The notes: generated from the sequence alone by a model not told the origin. DNA of 64,000 bases from Toxoplasma gondii ME49 (GCF_000006565.2 NC_031477.1:3933137-3997136); one strand, 5' to 3'. Positions 12,079 through 25,061 are shown, numbered from the stretch's first letter. Numbers and translations: made by a program.

Positions 12079-13306
12079 TTACTCTTTCCTTGTAGAAATT
12101 ACGGCGGTGTGAGGAACTGCAGTTCCGTCCTCAATCGCATACAGATCTGGCTGGCTTTGAATGGTATTCCACATTGAAGAACTACGATGATGTCCGGAAC
12201 CACGCCGCGGATACGCTGCTGCGGCTGTTTGCACTGCACTCTGCGTAGCAGGTTCACCGGTCTTACACCAGATCACTGTTGCTCCTGAGCTTGAGCGAAG
12301 GGCTCGACGTCCACGGTGAGAAGAATCAGGACTATAGACAGTGTTAGCTCCGACACACCGTGCGTGACAACTGGCAGAATGTGGCCGACCGAAAGCGGTT
12401 GATCTCTGTTCATGAGCGATATCCGACTGTGCTCTTTCAGTGCGAGGACTAGTCAAAATGAGATGGGCTGGGATCTCCACCTTTTCCTTGGCCATGCAAA
12501 AGGAACGGAGTAGTGGTGTATCAGTGTTACTACATGTGTTCCCTCTGGAACACGTATGGGAACATCGGTTATGGAAGCTGCATCGCAATGGCTTAACCGA
12601 CCGCCTTGTTCCGGTCGGCGAAGCTGGAAACGGCGAAACACGGAAGTGGCTAGTATCTGGTTGTGTATGAAGCTGTTCTCTTGCATATTTGCACGGAGGT
12701 ACGACATAATCGATATCTTCCAAAATTTGCTGTACAGCTGCAGAAGGTAGTGGAGATATCGCTGGCAAAAATGTGGTTCTGTTCTGTCCCATGTTGGACG
12801 CGAAAACCTCAAGCGACCGTCCTGTCTGAGTGCCCTTATGCCGCGCGAGGTCAGGCTGCAACACAGGCAGGAGGCAACAGGAAATTTAGTATGTTGAGGA
12901 ACGGGTACTGAAAAAGCACATTTCTTCCCCCATTCTTCCGTATGCAAGCATTCACACAGAAACACTGCCTATATTCCGTGGCAGTGTGTCCGATGTATAG
13001 TGAACCAAGCCGACTGTCTCAGATAATTTCCTTCTATCAGTTAAGACGACACAGGGTGAATATGTGTAGACAGAAATACCCACGCACAAATGTGCAGATA
13101 GTTTCAATGCGACTAAAGCATCTGTGGCTGATCGCGGAGCGTACCGGCGTCATTGTGGATGACTCCTTCAGCCTAAAACCGCTCCACTGGGCTGCTGTGT
13201 AGAGCTGGTAGCCCCCTCCGACTCTCTGCACAAGGACATCGTTCGTCTTTCGGCCGCCGGAACTGCGGCTCCGGAGGTACGGTCTTTTGTTCCCTCGTGC
13301 CACCAT
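12079..13306 (-). CDS. Candidate two-exon orphan protein
   Basis: An open frame of 259 codons on minus (12079-12855) is long for DNA of this composition. It starts just after a good acceptor: a pyrimidine-rich stretch ending in tgttgcag. A second open frame from an ATG at 13306 (MVARGNKRPY) can be read for 73 codons to a TTT/gtgcgt donor at 13088, and both junctions are phase 0. The joined product would be about 331 residues, rich in Ser, Arg, Thr and His, with scattered Cys (SFHNRCSHTCSRGNTC). No signal peptide, membrane segment or known domain is visible. It would be divergent from MND1. A further ATG frame lies upstream on the same strand (13315-13773, 152 codons, a different frame) and could be another exon. 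The gene is only a proposal. The donor is weak, and no homolog is known to me. Confidence 0.3.
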
Positions 13307-16185
13307 ACTTTTCGCTATAATGCTGTCAGGTCCCCGGTCCGCTGCACATGTTCACAGCACCAAAGAAAGCAGTAGAACGATGCACAGCGTTCGTATGGCA
13401 AATCTTTCAACAACTGCATCAGTTGGATAATGCGTAGAGTGGGAACTGAGGACGTGGGAGAAAGTACTAATGGCCTTTTGGCGCGAGCTCGCTTCTCTCT
13501 GTGTGCCGGTTTGCGCTTTTTCATCTCTGTTTTGTCTGTGGTGGCACTTCTTATACTTCGAATCCCGGAAGAGAGCCCGACTTGGCCCCGCTCTGTAGCG
13601 CTCCGCGTGCCTGGCCGGTTAGCAGTTTCCCGAGCTTCGGATTGAGCTTTTGCCGTAAGCACCAAGAAGGTGTCGCTTGATCCGAACTGTTCTTGGCACC
13701 CCTGGACAGACTTCATTGTATCTCTCTCAGCCATTCTGCAGAACTCTGTCGTGACCTCTGAGAACTCAGTCATACAGATAATTCAGGACCTAGGTGAAGG
13801 CTCTTACTCGAGCGCGGCGAACCATCAGTGTGTGGAAGACAACACCTGTACGGCTTTGAAGAAGTCAAGGGCCAGAAAAGCGACTGAGGGGTGCAAAAAC
13901 AAAACCTACAGACCTCGTCCTAAGAGATGCTTCCCAATGATGGCCTTTACCTGGCGGATGGTATTCCACATGATGCCCCGGTGGTCGAAATGAACAGCAT
14001 TCATCCCATCCGTTGTCAGACATCACGGTCTGACAATACGAAGAGGGTTGTTCCTGGAACTCCTGCGTCAACACCAGTGGAGTCGAGAAGGAGTCAGTCT
14101 CTTAGTAGTGGAGAAACTCCACAGAATACTACCCGTATTCTGGATCGTCACTCAGCCGTGAATCCAGGTCTACAGTTTTGGTGCAGGCGAACGCACGAGA
14201 AGGTAGGAACTGCGCCTGAAACCAATCTCATGGAGTTTTTGAAGGAGATGATTCTTCCCTCATATGGTTTGCCGATGTGTCAAAAGCACCATTCGAATTA
14301 CAAGATTCAGGAGCCTGAGTAGATTTTAACAACCCAGAGCAGCATAGTGCTTTAGCACGACAAGCACACTCGATGTGCAGCGCTATACCTGAGCTACCCG
14401 GCTTTTCGAAATGGTATGTGCAGCAGCGTTAGAGTCACGCCTTCGCAGTAGGGCTGTCGTCATATTTGTCATCGGGCTGTCTCCGACTGTCGTCCACTTT
14501 CCTTCACGTTCTTCATGCACTGACGTTGCGGGTAGCTGTTTGCGTGTTCCGCCGATCAGAGGAGCCCAAATGTACCCGCGGTACTGCTCGTGTGTCTCCG
14601 TCGTCCAGTTAGATGGTTCTCCAGATGGCTCGAGGCACCTAGACGATCACGTGGGTACATCAGAAAACAACGATGTGATGTGGCAGTGCTTCATGGCTCT
14701 CTTAGTAATATCCGTTTAGATTAGCCTTAGTCCAGCATTCAAGCGCTCGGGAACTAGTCCAGCGCTGGAGGACTGCAGCTCGTGATGTTGTTTTGTGTAA
14801 GCGACCAGATGACAGGAACTGCTCAGAACGAAAAGCTCACCATTGCAATGCATCTCTCATATTCGTGCTTTTAAGAGTTCTCTTGCTGGCAATTATTCGT
14901 CGTCTTGTTGAGTCCCAGCGGCTAGGTTTTATTGTAGGGTACTTGACGCGATCCATTGTCTTCAGTCTCTTTTCCCTAGCCGAACAGATATTAGCGTACT
15001 TCGTCTAAATGTAGTCTGTTCTTTGGACGGTCTAGAGAGTGCTGCGGCGTTCGGCTTCCACGTGTCTTGTATAGCCTGGCCGGAGGAAAGGCAGGTGTGG
15101 CAAAATGGTGTCATGAGATTTTAGGACGGCAGAAACACCTGGCTGTCGCGCGTGAAAGCTACCCAGAAAGCGCGGAGAGTGTCTCCGTTAAAGTGGCATA
15201 GCAAACTAAGTCACACTATGCGAAAGCAATGTCCCTCGTAGGGCTGCATGCAAAACGAATCCAGATTTCTGGTGGAGGGCTATTCGGTGGCACGGGACGT
15301 AATCATGTTAATCTGCACCAACAGGGAACAACCATCAAGCCTTTTCGAATATAAGGGTAGCAATAAGCGAAAATGTGCCAAAGATAGGCCACATTAGGCG
15401 CTAAAATAACTCTGCCGAAGTACACTCAACCATAGTGTTGCAAAACCGGTCTTCAGCATTCGTGATCAATCAAGCTGCAACCTACGCCTAGGGGAGCTCT
15501 AGATATATACTTTCCTACATAGGAACCCTTCAGGCATTTGCAGGTCATTACTAACCTGAATCGACAAAACTATTTCCGTGGTATGATACTGCAGCCGCGC
15601 GTACGTTCTTTGGACGTTGACCTGTTGCGAGGCAACATACAACACTTGGGTACGTCTCACGTGTAGATTATGTTGCGCTTTCGTATGGTTCGACACACCG
15701 CACGTTCTTAAACATAAACCATGGGTCTGCACCGTTTGGTACACAGGGCATTTGAGGCAGACTTTCATGCAACGAACAACCTGAATCACACGGTAAAACA
15801 ACGAACTCCGGCACACTCTCAAAACCCTAGAGTTTGAAGCAGTCGTGTTGGAGTATTGCCTGGACTGGTCTAAGAAATGGCTCCGGTGAGTAGTGCACGC
15901 CGTACGACGTTTTAAATTACCATCTATGGAAACCAGGGATGGTACATAAGAACCATGCATAGAAAATTAGTGGGCGCGTTCGGCTGAGCGAACGCCAGTT
16001 CGTGTTGGCAAACACGCTGTATGTACAGCCAATGTTTTGAAACTATCTGCTATTTATATTGCCACTGACAACAATGCTTTACTGGCAGACAAAACCCAGA
16101 TGATGGCTGACACGAACAACAAGCCCATTCAACCTTGGCAAATTCTGTTCTTTTTCCGCCCAGCGTTCGTGTGTAAAACTTGCTA
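13307..16185. other. Spacer upstream of MND1 with several orphan open frames
   Basis: The stretch holds ATG-started frames of 152 codons (minus, 13315-13773), 131 codons (plus, 13927-14322), 102 codons (plus, 14411-14719) and 153 codons (minus, 15499-15960). None resembles a family I know and none has clear splice partners. The last few hundred bases should contain the MND1 promoter. There are no (TA)n runs. Confidence 0.3.
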
Positions 16186-17131
16186 ATGGCCAAGTCTAAA
16201 CAGACTGCGGAGGACCGTCTCCGCAAATTCCATGAGGCTGTTCTGGAGTCTCAGTCCTTTTTTGGCTCGAAAGAATTGGAAAAGATGGCCGAGAAAGCAG
16301 GCTACAGAGCAATGCAAGCAAAAGGTACTCCCTTCTACAGGCGCTTATGTGGTTCTCATACGTCACTCGTCTCCTACAGACGCTATAAAAGAGTTGCTTG
16401 ACGAAAACATGGTCAAAACAGACAAAATAGGATCATCCTCCGTTTTTTGGTCAGCTTCTTCTCAGCCACCGTGCAATCAGATCTAACACTTAAACGGGTC
16501 AGGGAGCTGAAGAGCGAAGCTACGGCGCAAAGGCTGTTGACCTTGGAGAAACTGATGTTAGCGCCAAGACAATTTCTGACCTTACCATCAGCATCTTACT
16601 AGTGCGTCCAGGAAACAGAAAACGAATTTGGAGAGTGCCTTAAACTCTCTGAGGAAAACCTTTGCTGATACGAAAAGCGTGTCTCCAGTAAGTGTTTGTA
16701 GCAGTTCGCCCCGCGGATCTCGATCGACTGTCCTGGTGTACAGGAAGAAGTCCTTCGAGCAGAAAAGATATTGCGGCAGCTCTCCGAACTCAAACGACAG
16801 GTGTCTGAGGCGGTAGCTAACGATCCAGAGAAGATCCAGACGATGATACAGGAGAACGCGTACGCACGGGACGCGCTTGTCCGATGGACTGATAATATCT
16901 GTTGCCTCAGTAAGGGCCATGTGACTATAGAGTTACGAACATTTTTGAATAACTTTACTTGCGTTCAGGGCAATTTATGAAGCAGAGCTTCGGAGTGTCT
17001 GCGGACGAGGTCGACAGACGATGTGGCATGTTAGTTCTTTTTGATCTACTGTACACAGTCACTACATCATGTAGACTACAAAAATCTTCAGACCACCCGA
17101 TCTCGAGGACATGCGGAAATTCGACCTCTGA
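16186..17131 (+). CDS. MND1: MND1, meiotic recombination factor (HOP2 partner)
   Basis: Seven exons: 16186-16324, 16380 to 16449 or 16470, 16503-16556, 16612-16687, 16744-16909, 16969-17029 and 17092-17131. The product is 201 or 208 residues, against about 205 in humans. The N-terminal winged-helix region is clear (MAKSKQTAEDRLRK, SKELEKMAEKAG, then DAIKELLDENMVKTDKIGSS and FW). A coiled coil follows (LRQLSELKRQVSEAV). The C-terminal signature RWTDNI, then KQSFGVSADEVDRR and GIPPDLEDMRKFDL, matches the MND1 family block by block. MND1 forms a heterodimer with HOP2 that stimulates Dmc1/Rad51 strand exchange in meiosis, so use in the sexual cycle is expected. The five clearly placed introns are only 55-62 nt, far shorter than those of the neighbours. 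The exon 2/3 junction has two in-frame solutions, a 53-nt or a 32-nt intron. The longer exon keeps a WSASS block like the family's W-S-F-P-S. Confidence 0.93.
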
Positions 17132-17993
17132 CGGGAAGGCGCTGCCATTGTTGCTTTGAAGCGCTGGATTCCGGGCGTTTGCTGTTGTGGTTTTTTGTGC
17201 ACACACGTGCACTATCTACTGCGTAGATGTCTCCCACGGGGGCGACTACGTGAACCCCCCCTTCTGAAATTTCTACGCCCACGAGCGTTTTAACACCCTG
17301 GGCGTCTCTATCAAGTAAGGCATACACCTTATAAAGGTTGTGCATCCAGGGCGAAGGCACCTGGTCGCCGGCGCTAGGGTTGCACTGGTTTATAGTGGCA
17401 AGCTGTGACGTCGTTGTTCGGGAAGATGGACAGCGTATCGACAGCGTTAGGTGGTTTGCGACCTGCCTATACAGCAAAAACGAGTGCATGTGTCTGCAAG
17501 AGGGTAGCAGCTCATAGCAGATCGCCCTATCTGTGCATTTCACAGAAGTCCTTGACAGTATGTAGCTGCCGGTTGCACAGATCGCAGAAGCTAGTCGTCA
17601 GCCTGCGTCGCGGCCGATTCAGAGATTCCATTGAAGGCGCTGACTAAATGTTTCAGTCAGGCATACGTTCCACATACAATGTGTCACCCTGGTGACAGAC
17701 TGATCACGGAACGAGGATGCAGACGTGCTAGCATTCTGACTGTTTCACTCCCCACGACACGGCAATCAGCACTGCGGAGACGCCCGAAGAATCAGAAGAG
17801 GCATCGTGGCGTTTTGTGACTTCCCTCAAATAGTACTATCATTCCACGCTGGCACCTTGCCAGCAAAAAACACTTCTTGGAGGAATCAGGCCCCCAGGCT
17901 AACCAGTTAGATGTCCTGTGGACATCGTTTGTACAAGAGACTTTCCAACGTAGGCACAGCAAGCCAGAACAGAAGAACTTCCTTCGTGTAGGC
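17132..17993. other. Convergent spacer between MND1 and the TM9 gene
   Basis: This 0.86-kb stretch holds the 3' ends of two convergent genes. A minus-strand frame at 17088-17543 reads fairly protein-like (HNLYKVYALLDRDAQGVKTL) but has no ATG at its beginning and no recognised match. It could be a remnant of another gene or chance. Confidence 0.35.
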
Positions 17994-20900
17994 TCAGTCC
18001 ACTTTGATAGAGCCGTAGATCTTCCGCAGAAAGAAGAACGATGCGATAAAGCCGATGGCACCTGAAAAGGCACACGTACACGCAGCATGGGGCGTGGACA
18101 AGAGACATAGTCCGACGCAACGTTGACTTTGTGGACCCGACCCAGTGTGCCTCGTTCAGCTGTGAAGACCTACCCGTGAGAATGAAGCATGCGTACGCCA
18201 TGATGAACGAGTAACCGAAGTAGATGAGGGCGCCGGTTGCGTGCGTGAGTTTCAGGCGAGAGTGGTAGTAATAGACAGCGTAGAGAAGAACGTAGAATCC
18301 ACTCGAAGCGCTACATAAGAACGACCTCCACCACCAAAGATAGTCTTCGCTGCAAAGGCAAATTTGGCAAAACGCGACACACACCGTGGGTCCCCGCGCA
18401 CCAGCCGAAAAGCCCAGATGAGTTCCACCAGCTATCGTTCTGCTACCGGTGAACAAAGGTTCTAACGTTTTTGCCGTCTGGCATCACCTAGCAATTCCAT
18501 CCACAACCGGTGGTTTGTTAGTACTTATGTAGTCACGTCAATGAGATACCACGAACGGTGGAACGCATTTGATGAACTTGCATAGAAGATTAAGCTGCAT
18601 TCCGTTCCAACTTTACACTGGATACGTTCCTTACCAGACAAGTTGGAAGTATACAAATGTGATGGAGATTTCGGCACACGTGACGCATAGAATGACGAGA
18701 ACGAGAAATAGAAAGCCTGAAAAGAAAGGAGGGGACGCAAGAGTACTCTTCCATGTGTATAGGAGTCGCATAAGTAAGCGCCTTTAGCACGGCACCAAGA
18801 GTTGTGCTTCCCACTTGTTCCTTACCGAAAAGGTAGTAAAAGCGGTGTTGCCAGATGGAAGAGAAGAGGAAGAACAACTCCGTGAACATGGCGCTGCTCA
18901 AAAATGTTCAGAAAAAGGACAGAAGAAGAACGCACATCTTCCTCGAATCAAGGTCGATTCCAAAGGACAACTGTACATGCCTGAAACATGCAAGCGCCAT
19001 TCTGGGAGAGCACGGTACCAGACCTTACCCGAAAGGCAGCGCTCCTCCGACAACACATGACAGCACTGGCTGCATGAACCACGGCTGTTGTGGAATCTGT
19101 CGAGGAATTTTGTTGATTCGTACAGGTAGAGAAATAGGTTGTTGTTTGAAACCGACGTATGCTCCCTGCGCACATCGCAGCACACATCAACGCGAAATCC
19201 CTTATCCGCAGGACACTACGAGGCATTTAAATGAAGCCAGACACTTGTGTTGAGAAGCAATATGTAAAAAGCAATCGGCGGAGACACCAAGATGCCAGCC
19301 AGAAAGGCTAAACGGATTCCGAGCAAGGGACAATCGTTTGCTGTCCTTCAGAAGCGTCCACGCTGACATGAACTGCGTGTCTATTTCGAAGCAAATGCGA
19401 CGGAGTTCACGGCCCATTATCTGCCCGAGAAGTAAAAAAAACGGAGACAAGCCAAATTCGTTCGGCCGCTTTGGCTGTTGACGAGATATGGATCTGCTCC
19501 GTCCTACTGACTTGAACGCTTGTCCAAGTCTCAAACAGATCTCAAACAGACCTTTCCCGTGGAATTCTATGGCACGTTTACAGAGGTTAGCCTCTTGCGT
19601 CTACGGCTGCACTCAGAAGCAGAGGAAATTCGTCGACTTGCACGGCTCAGAGCCTTACCAGGAACACGAGAGGCGTGCTGATGCCGAACCAGAGCAAGAG
19701 GAGGAAAACAAGAGCCGAGAAACTCACGGCCGCGCTCGAGCGTTGCATCCACAGAACAAGGTTGAGCAAGAAGAAGACAGCGAAGACAACCCCAGGGAAG
19801 ACGAGAGCAGTCCGGATAGTTGTCATTTTCCAGTTCGTCGACTGCAGATGCAGAGAGAGGACACACGAACAAAGAGTCTACGGGCGAGTCTCTGGAGCGA
19901 AAGCAACGACACCACCATCGAATATAACGATATGCTCCTGAATGTAACGGTACAAGCTGTAAGCACAGGACTCCTTAACTTCATCTGAGTCAAGTAGGTA
20001 CAAACTGTACATCTGGCCTTCATACTGAGTCGAGTCTCTCGCGCCGTTCAGCTCTCTGGAACAGTTTTCTCGAAATTTTGATGTGCATGCACTCAGGAAA
20101 CAGACGAAAGCTGGATCGTTAGCAAATGCCGACCAGCATCACCTCTAGGATCTTCCACCGTACCTTGAACATCTTGTAGAGCCTCGCAGAGGTGTACCCT
20201 GCAGCCGCACCCATGAAGGTCCAGAGGAGCAGGACGGCCTGAAGTGGCACAAGAGAAAACGAAAGTCGCAGCGCATGCAGATGCGGTCCCAGTTTCTGTT
20301 CCTTCAGAGACGCCGAAGGGGCACTCGAAGCAGAACAGACGGGGAAAGAGAACACGGGGTAGCCCGTACGCCAGGAGACGAGCTGCCACAAGCAGGCAGC
20401 GTATATTTTTGTTATTCGAGAAAGGAAGTCGAAAACAGGGCCAGCCGAGATATAGCTAGTTTCACGTATTCTGAACGTTCTGGAAAGAAGAAGATTCAGC
20501 CGGTGTGGATCCTCACCTGAAGAAGGCTCCCGCGATACGACGGGGAGAAGACGCCGAGACCGGCGAAGATGACCGTAACGAAGGCCATCCCAACGAGCTG
20601 CGACAAGCCAGATATAGAAAACAAGCTATCCGTGCAACGAAGAAACGCGCTTAGATCGTGCAGGACACCCCGATTGAAAAAACGGTTTCTCGAACAAAAG
20701 GCGGGCATGGACGGATGGGTAAACCTCTTGCTGTATCGCCGAAGTAGTAGAGGCGGAACAGCTCCTCAAGACCCGCCACGGTGTATGCGGCTCGGTCGAG
20801 ACTTTGCCACCGCAGTCAGATTGAATCGCCAAAAAAGAGAAATACAGAGAACAACGGAATTTTTGGATCCCGTAAGCAGGGAGCGTCGAGCAGTTCAGCT

Positions 20901-23900
20901 CGTATAAAGCGACACAGAGAAACAAATGTGGACCGGGGAAGCACGCCGACACCGCCGCCGGGCTTCTACATGGAAATCGAGTTCCGGTAAACAAATGGCT
21001 TCAATATCTAAACCAGAGCGTCGACATAGAGCTCGACAGATCAGGCGACGATCTGCATGAGAAGTGGCGACAAAGCTCCGTTTGGAAGTATAGACAGAAC
21101 AGAGTTGCATCCGCGAGTAAGAGGAAAAGGCTTCTTTTCTTTGCATTCAAAAAGAAACGCCTTTGAAGAACACGGGTGGCTGTATGAGACTCTATGAGAC
21201 AAAAAGCAGAAGTCACCACACTCGCGAAGCAAACACAGGTATATATATGAATCGCATAGGTGCTTTTTTTAGCTCGAGAAAAGGATAACACGAGGTGAAA
21301 CTCTCGCTTTTTGACGAGAACTCCTGTTCATTTTTCACCATTTTTTTTCACTCGGGTGGGCAAAAAGGCTGCAGAAACTTGAAGCGTTCTTTTCCTATCC
21401 ATTGAGGCGCTTCTCTCCACACCCGACACGAACTCTCACCTGAATGCCGGAGCCCGCGAGCGCAGCGAGAACAGTCGAGTGCGCAGGCTTCCGGAAGACA
21501 TCTCCATGGAGAAGTTTCCACCCTGTTTCTTCTGCTTCTTCTTCGTCGACGAGAAGTTCGTTGTACTTTGCGATGTCGCGGTAGAGGACGCGCAGCAGAA
21601 TCATCGCGACGATGCCGCTGAGGAGGAGCACGACGACGAGGCTGTTCACAATGGAGAACCAGTGGATGATTGGGTTGTCGCGCGCGTTCTTCAGATACGC
21701 GTCCCAGCGCTGCGACCACGGCGTATTGCTGTGTTGCCAGAGCACGTCGTAAGTGAAGGAAATCTTGGTGCTGTCACCGAGAGCAAATCCTTCTTCCGCG
21801 AGAGGCGCTGCCGGCAGCGACGAGTCGCCCAGGACGCCCCCCGACTCGCCAGCCTCCCGCGCGCACAACACCGCGCCGTCAGGCGTCTCCACGTGTCTGA
21901 CGCTGTACGGGACGACTTCGAAGCCGACGATCCGGTGCACCTGAAAGAGCAGATTTGCAGAGCTGGTCAAAAAACAAAGTGTGAACTCCAAAGTGCACAC
22001 ACACAAGGGGGCAGACATGCTCACAGATGCAGATCCACGTTCTATTTGGGTTCGTGTGGGGAGAAAGAGAGACTGACAGGACGCCGGGAGATTGTGGATA
22101 GGTGGAAACAGAGTAGAAACGCAGAAACACCAAGGAAACACGGACAGCAACATACACCTGCAGTCGCACTCGCATCCATGCAAATCAATCACCGTCGACA
22201 GATACATATAAAAATATCTATATATATGTATATCATAGGTATATATATATATACATACAAGTACATACGGAAATATATGTGAGTCTATGTAATTATCTGC
22301 GAGACGGTAAAGGAGCACCGTGCTGGATGCAAGTGTTGAGCGTGTCAAAACCCACGAGGAAAGGAGACGCGACGAAAGTCCAAAAAGCGTTCCTCATACA
22401 AAGACATCCACACGTAAATAAATAAATATATATATATATATATATATGTGTAGGCATACAGATAGATAGGACACACTTCGTGAGGTACGAAGAAACACAA
22501 TTCGTCGAATGAGGAAGAATTCTGTATTCACTCTTGCACACGCTTTCTATTCTCAAGCTCTCCGGTAACTTGCCTCTTGTCCGTCATTGTCGCTGTTGGA
22601 GTGGTAATAGAGGAGAAGGCGAAAATGGTTGTGAATGAAAATTTCATCACCCTTTCTAAAGCCGACAGGAGTTCCAAAGGTAAAGGCGCTGCTCCCATCT
22701 GCCCTGTAGTGTCGGAGAAGCGCGTACAGCTGATCTACAATTCTGCAAAAAACGCAAGTGATATTTTGAATCGAACGATGATTTCTTCTCCTTCTTCCTC
22801 TTTGCTCATCGCAAAGCTATCAACATCAACTCTACACCTCTCCTACCATTTTTTTCTGCATGTATATATATAAATATATATACACATATACATATACATT
22901 CATATATATACATCTATTTACATATAAATGTATATACATATATATATACATACGCATACAAATACACACGTATCTGCACGTATATATATATATATACATG
23001 AAGGTAAACATGCAAAGCCATGGCTATCAAGTTCCAGCAACACATTCGCCAGTTCTTGCCCCGTGTGCGCGAGCGGTTCGGAGGGAAGGATGAATTCTTG
23101 CAGTGTGGACAAGTTTTTAAAGTTCACCGAGAGGAAAGACGAATTCGTACAGTTGATATTGATAGTTGTCTTTGACGAGCCGCTCAAGAAAAGAACGCTG
23201 TGCATCTCCAATCGGTTGATCTTTGCAGAGGACCTTGCAGGATGCATCCGTTAAAAAGCCGACCTAGGAGGAATCGAAGAGGCGTGCATCCAGCAAAGAT
23301 AGAAACGTTTGCCTACGTTTCAGAGGGGTGGGGAGGCATCTAGAAGCGACGAAAAAGGCATGAAAAAGAGAGAATGAGCTTTCGATCAAATACGCAGTCT
23401 CGCGAGAGAAAAATAAGAACGAGACCCAGATCGATGTGGACGCAGAGCGACAGACACAGACGTAAACGGAGATGCAGAGACACACACATCGACGGAGACA
23501 GAGAGACAGACAGATAGACAGATTTAGACGAAGAGGAGTACGCAGAAACGAAACAGAGGAGAGAGGAAGATGGGGAGGAATAAAATGACGAAGAAGAGAG
23601 AAAGAGGGAAGAAAAAAAGATCAAGGGAGGAAACAACGACGAAGACAAGAGTACACTTACCTCAAACGGAGTGTTTTTCACTCTGTCTGCAAGGAGAATC
23701 TGGCCAAGGTTGTGTTCCTCTACTTCGATCTTTTCCGGCCTACAAAGGTCGCAAAAAAATGAGAAAACATGATGCAGGCGAAACGAGAACTGATAGAGAC
23801 TCGAAACAAATAAAGACAAGAAACCCCCGCGCACACCTCTTCCACATATACATATGCATATATATATATATATATATGTTTATGTATATAACGTGTAAAT

Positions 23901-25061
23901 GCGCAGATAAACATATGTCTGCATAAGTAGAGCTAGATACAGTAGCTATACGGATATATCTGTAAGGAGATATACAGAGAAATAGACCCAATCGAGTGAT
24001 ACCTCGAGAGAGAAATACACAAAGATATATATATATATATAGACAGAGAGAGAGACAGATACAGACAGAGATTCACAGAAGTAGGTATGCATGCACAGAG
24101 CGTTTTTGAGCATGTGGCACTGCGGAACTGTGCATCTGTGAAGATGACGACTCACCGACAGAAGGGAGCGTTGGACTGGTAAGGGTCAACAGGAAGGACG
24201 CCTTGCACTGACTGCAGAGAGGCAATTTGAACTTCTACTTTCTGACCTCTCGTGTAATCCTGAAACAGAGAAACTCCGAGACAATGAGAAAACACATCTG
24301 CATCCATTGACTCCATCACTCCTATCCATACATTCATAAAAAAGCTATACAGTCATAGAGACTACCTACATATCCATATATATATATATATATAGATATA
24401 TAGATAGATATATTGATAGATATGCATGTATGTATGCAGAGGAAGCGAGCGTCTGGAGGTGCATGCATCAAATGGCAATAGCCAGATCGCTGCGCTTTCT
24501 TGCCTGCATCACGTTGAAGAGCCTTGCTCTATTTCCTCACATGACCTCTCCACGTCGGCTCTAAGAAAAAAAGAATGGCTGCGCTTTGAGGGCACCATGC
24601 ATCTCTCCTTGGCAGCGCCCATGTTCCTACGTTTGTCTAATGACTCTGCGGACATGCGCGTCTCTGCATATGTGTATACATGAATATATATCTTATATAC
24701 ATACACATGCATATATATGTATATATATGGCGTATACATGCAAGCACATATGTATATATAAACTCAGATGTACGTATACATATATATATATATATATAGG
24801 TAAATGCATAAGCCGTTTGTGTCAGTTTCTTGCGTCTGGGCGCTTGAGGGGAGAGGGTCAAGTCTTTTTTCGAAGGTAGGTTGTCTAAGCACAGATGGAG
24901 AGGTGTGACGTTGTTTGATTCGCGAGCCTTACAGTGGGGGCGATGCCAGGTACGTAGGCGTGGACAGAGCGAAGAAAGAAGAGAAAAGTCGAAGAAAGGA
25001 GAGAGATCCAACAGATGAGACGGGCAAACGCCCCGGCCCTCACAGCGGGGCAAGCCTCCAT
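17994..25061 (-). CDS. Transmembrane 9 superfamily (nonaspanin/EMP70) protein
   Basis: Fourteen exons on minus, in gene order: 24933-25061, 24156-24259, 23661-23739, 23151-23263, 22574-22742, 21440-21940, 20517-20597, 20164-20238, 19659-19841, 19029-19165, 18826-18893, 18635-18716, 18174-18349 and 17994-18061. All phases agree and give 654 residues. The ATG at 25061 begins a signal peptide (MEACPAVRAG, then a long hydrophobic stretch) ending before AYVPGIAPT. The luminal part has NLGQILLADR, DASCKVLC and FGTPVGF. The first membrane helix after the luminal domain (about 290-318, HWFSIVNSLVVVLLLSG) is followed by ETGWKLLHGDVFRKP and then eight hydrophobic segments, with PVRINKIPRQIP and CEDYLWWWRSF. 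The chain ends in KVD, the TM9 KxD-type Golgi/COPI signal. Members act in Golgi and endosomal sorting of membrane proteins. The exact substrate is unknown. Confidence 0.95.
21941..22573 (-). other. TM9SF intron 5 with a GC-AG donor
   Basis: The exon ends CAA-GAG and the intron begins gcaagt. The only nearby GT (gttacc) would leave phase 1, whereas the next exon (GTG CAC CGG) needs phase 0. The gcaagt donor is the usual form of GC-AG introns. A (TA)n cluster lies inside the intron. Confidence 0.7.
22858..23002. repeat. (TA)n microsatellite cluster
   Basis: TA runs interrupted by CA and TG steps, within TM9SF intron 4. Similar shorter runs lie at 22204-22265, 22420-22449, 23850-23885, 24026-24042, 24376-24400 and 24685-24800 in other introns of the same gene. 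Confidence 0.9.
23435..23530 (+). repeat. GACA-rich simple sequence
   Basis: Many gaca, gacaga and agacagac units in TM9SF intron 3, without a strict period. Confidence 0.6.

Noticed and set aside
14336..14402. Possible tRNA on minus (TAGCTCAG A-box-like start)
   Set aside because: There is no B box, the D arm is irregular and the anticodon stem does not pair well; at most an old relic.
16186..17131. MND1 as a pseudogene because of many in-frame stops
   Set aside because: Every stop falls in a short GT-AG intron, and the spliced frame restores the whole family signature to the last residues.
19202..19534. 110-codon minus frame as a TM9SF exon
   Set aside because: The conserved blocks GAYVGFKQQP and INKIPRQIP lie in another frame at 19029-19165; this stretch is intron.
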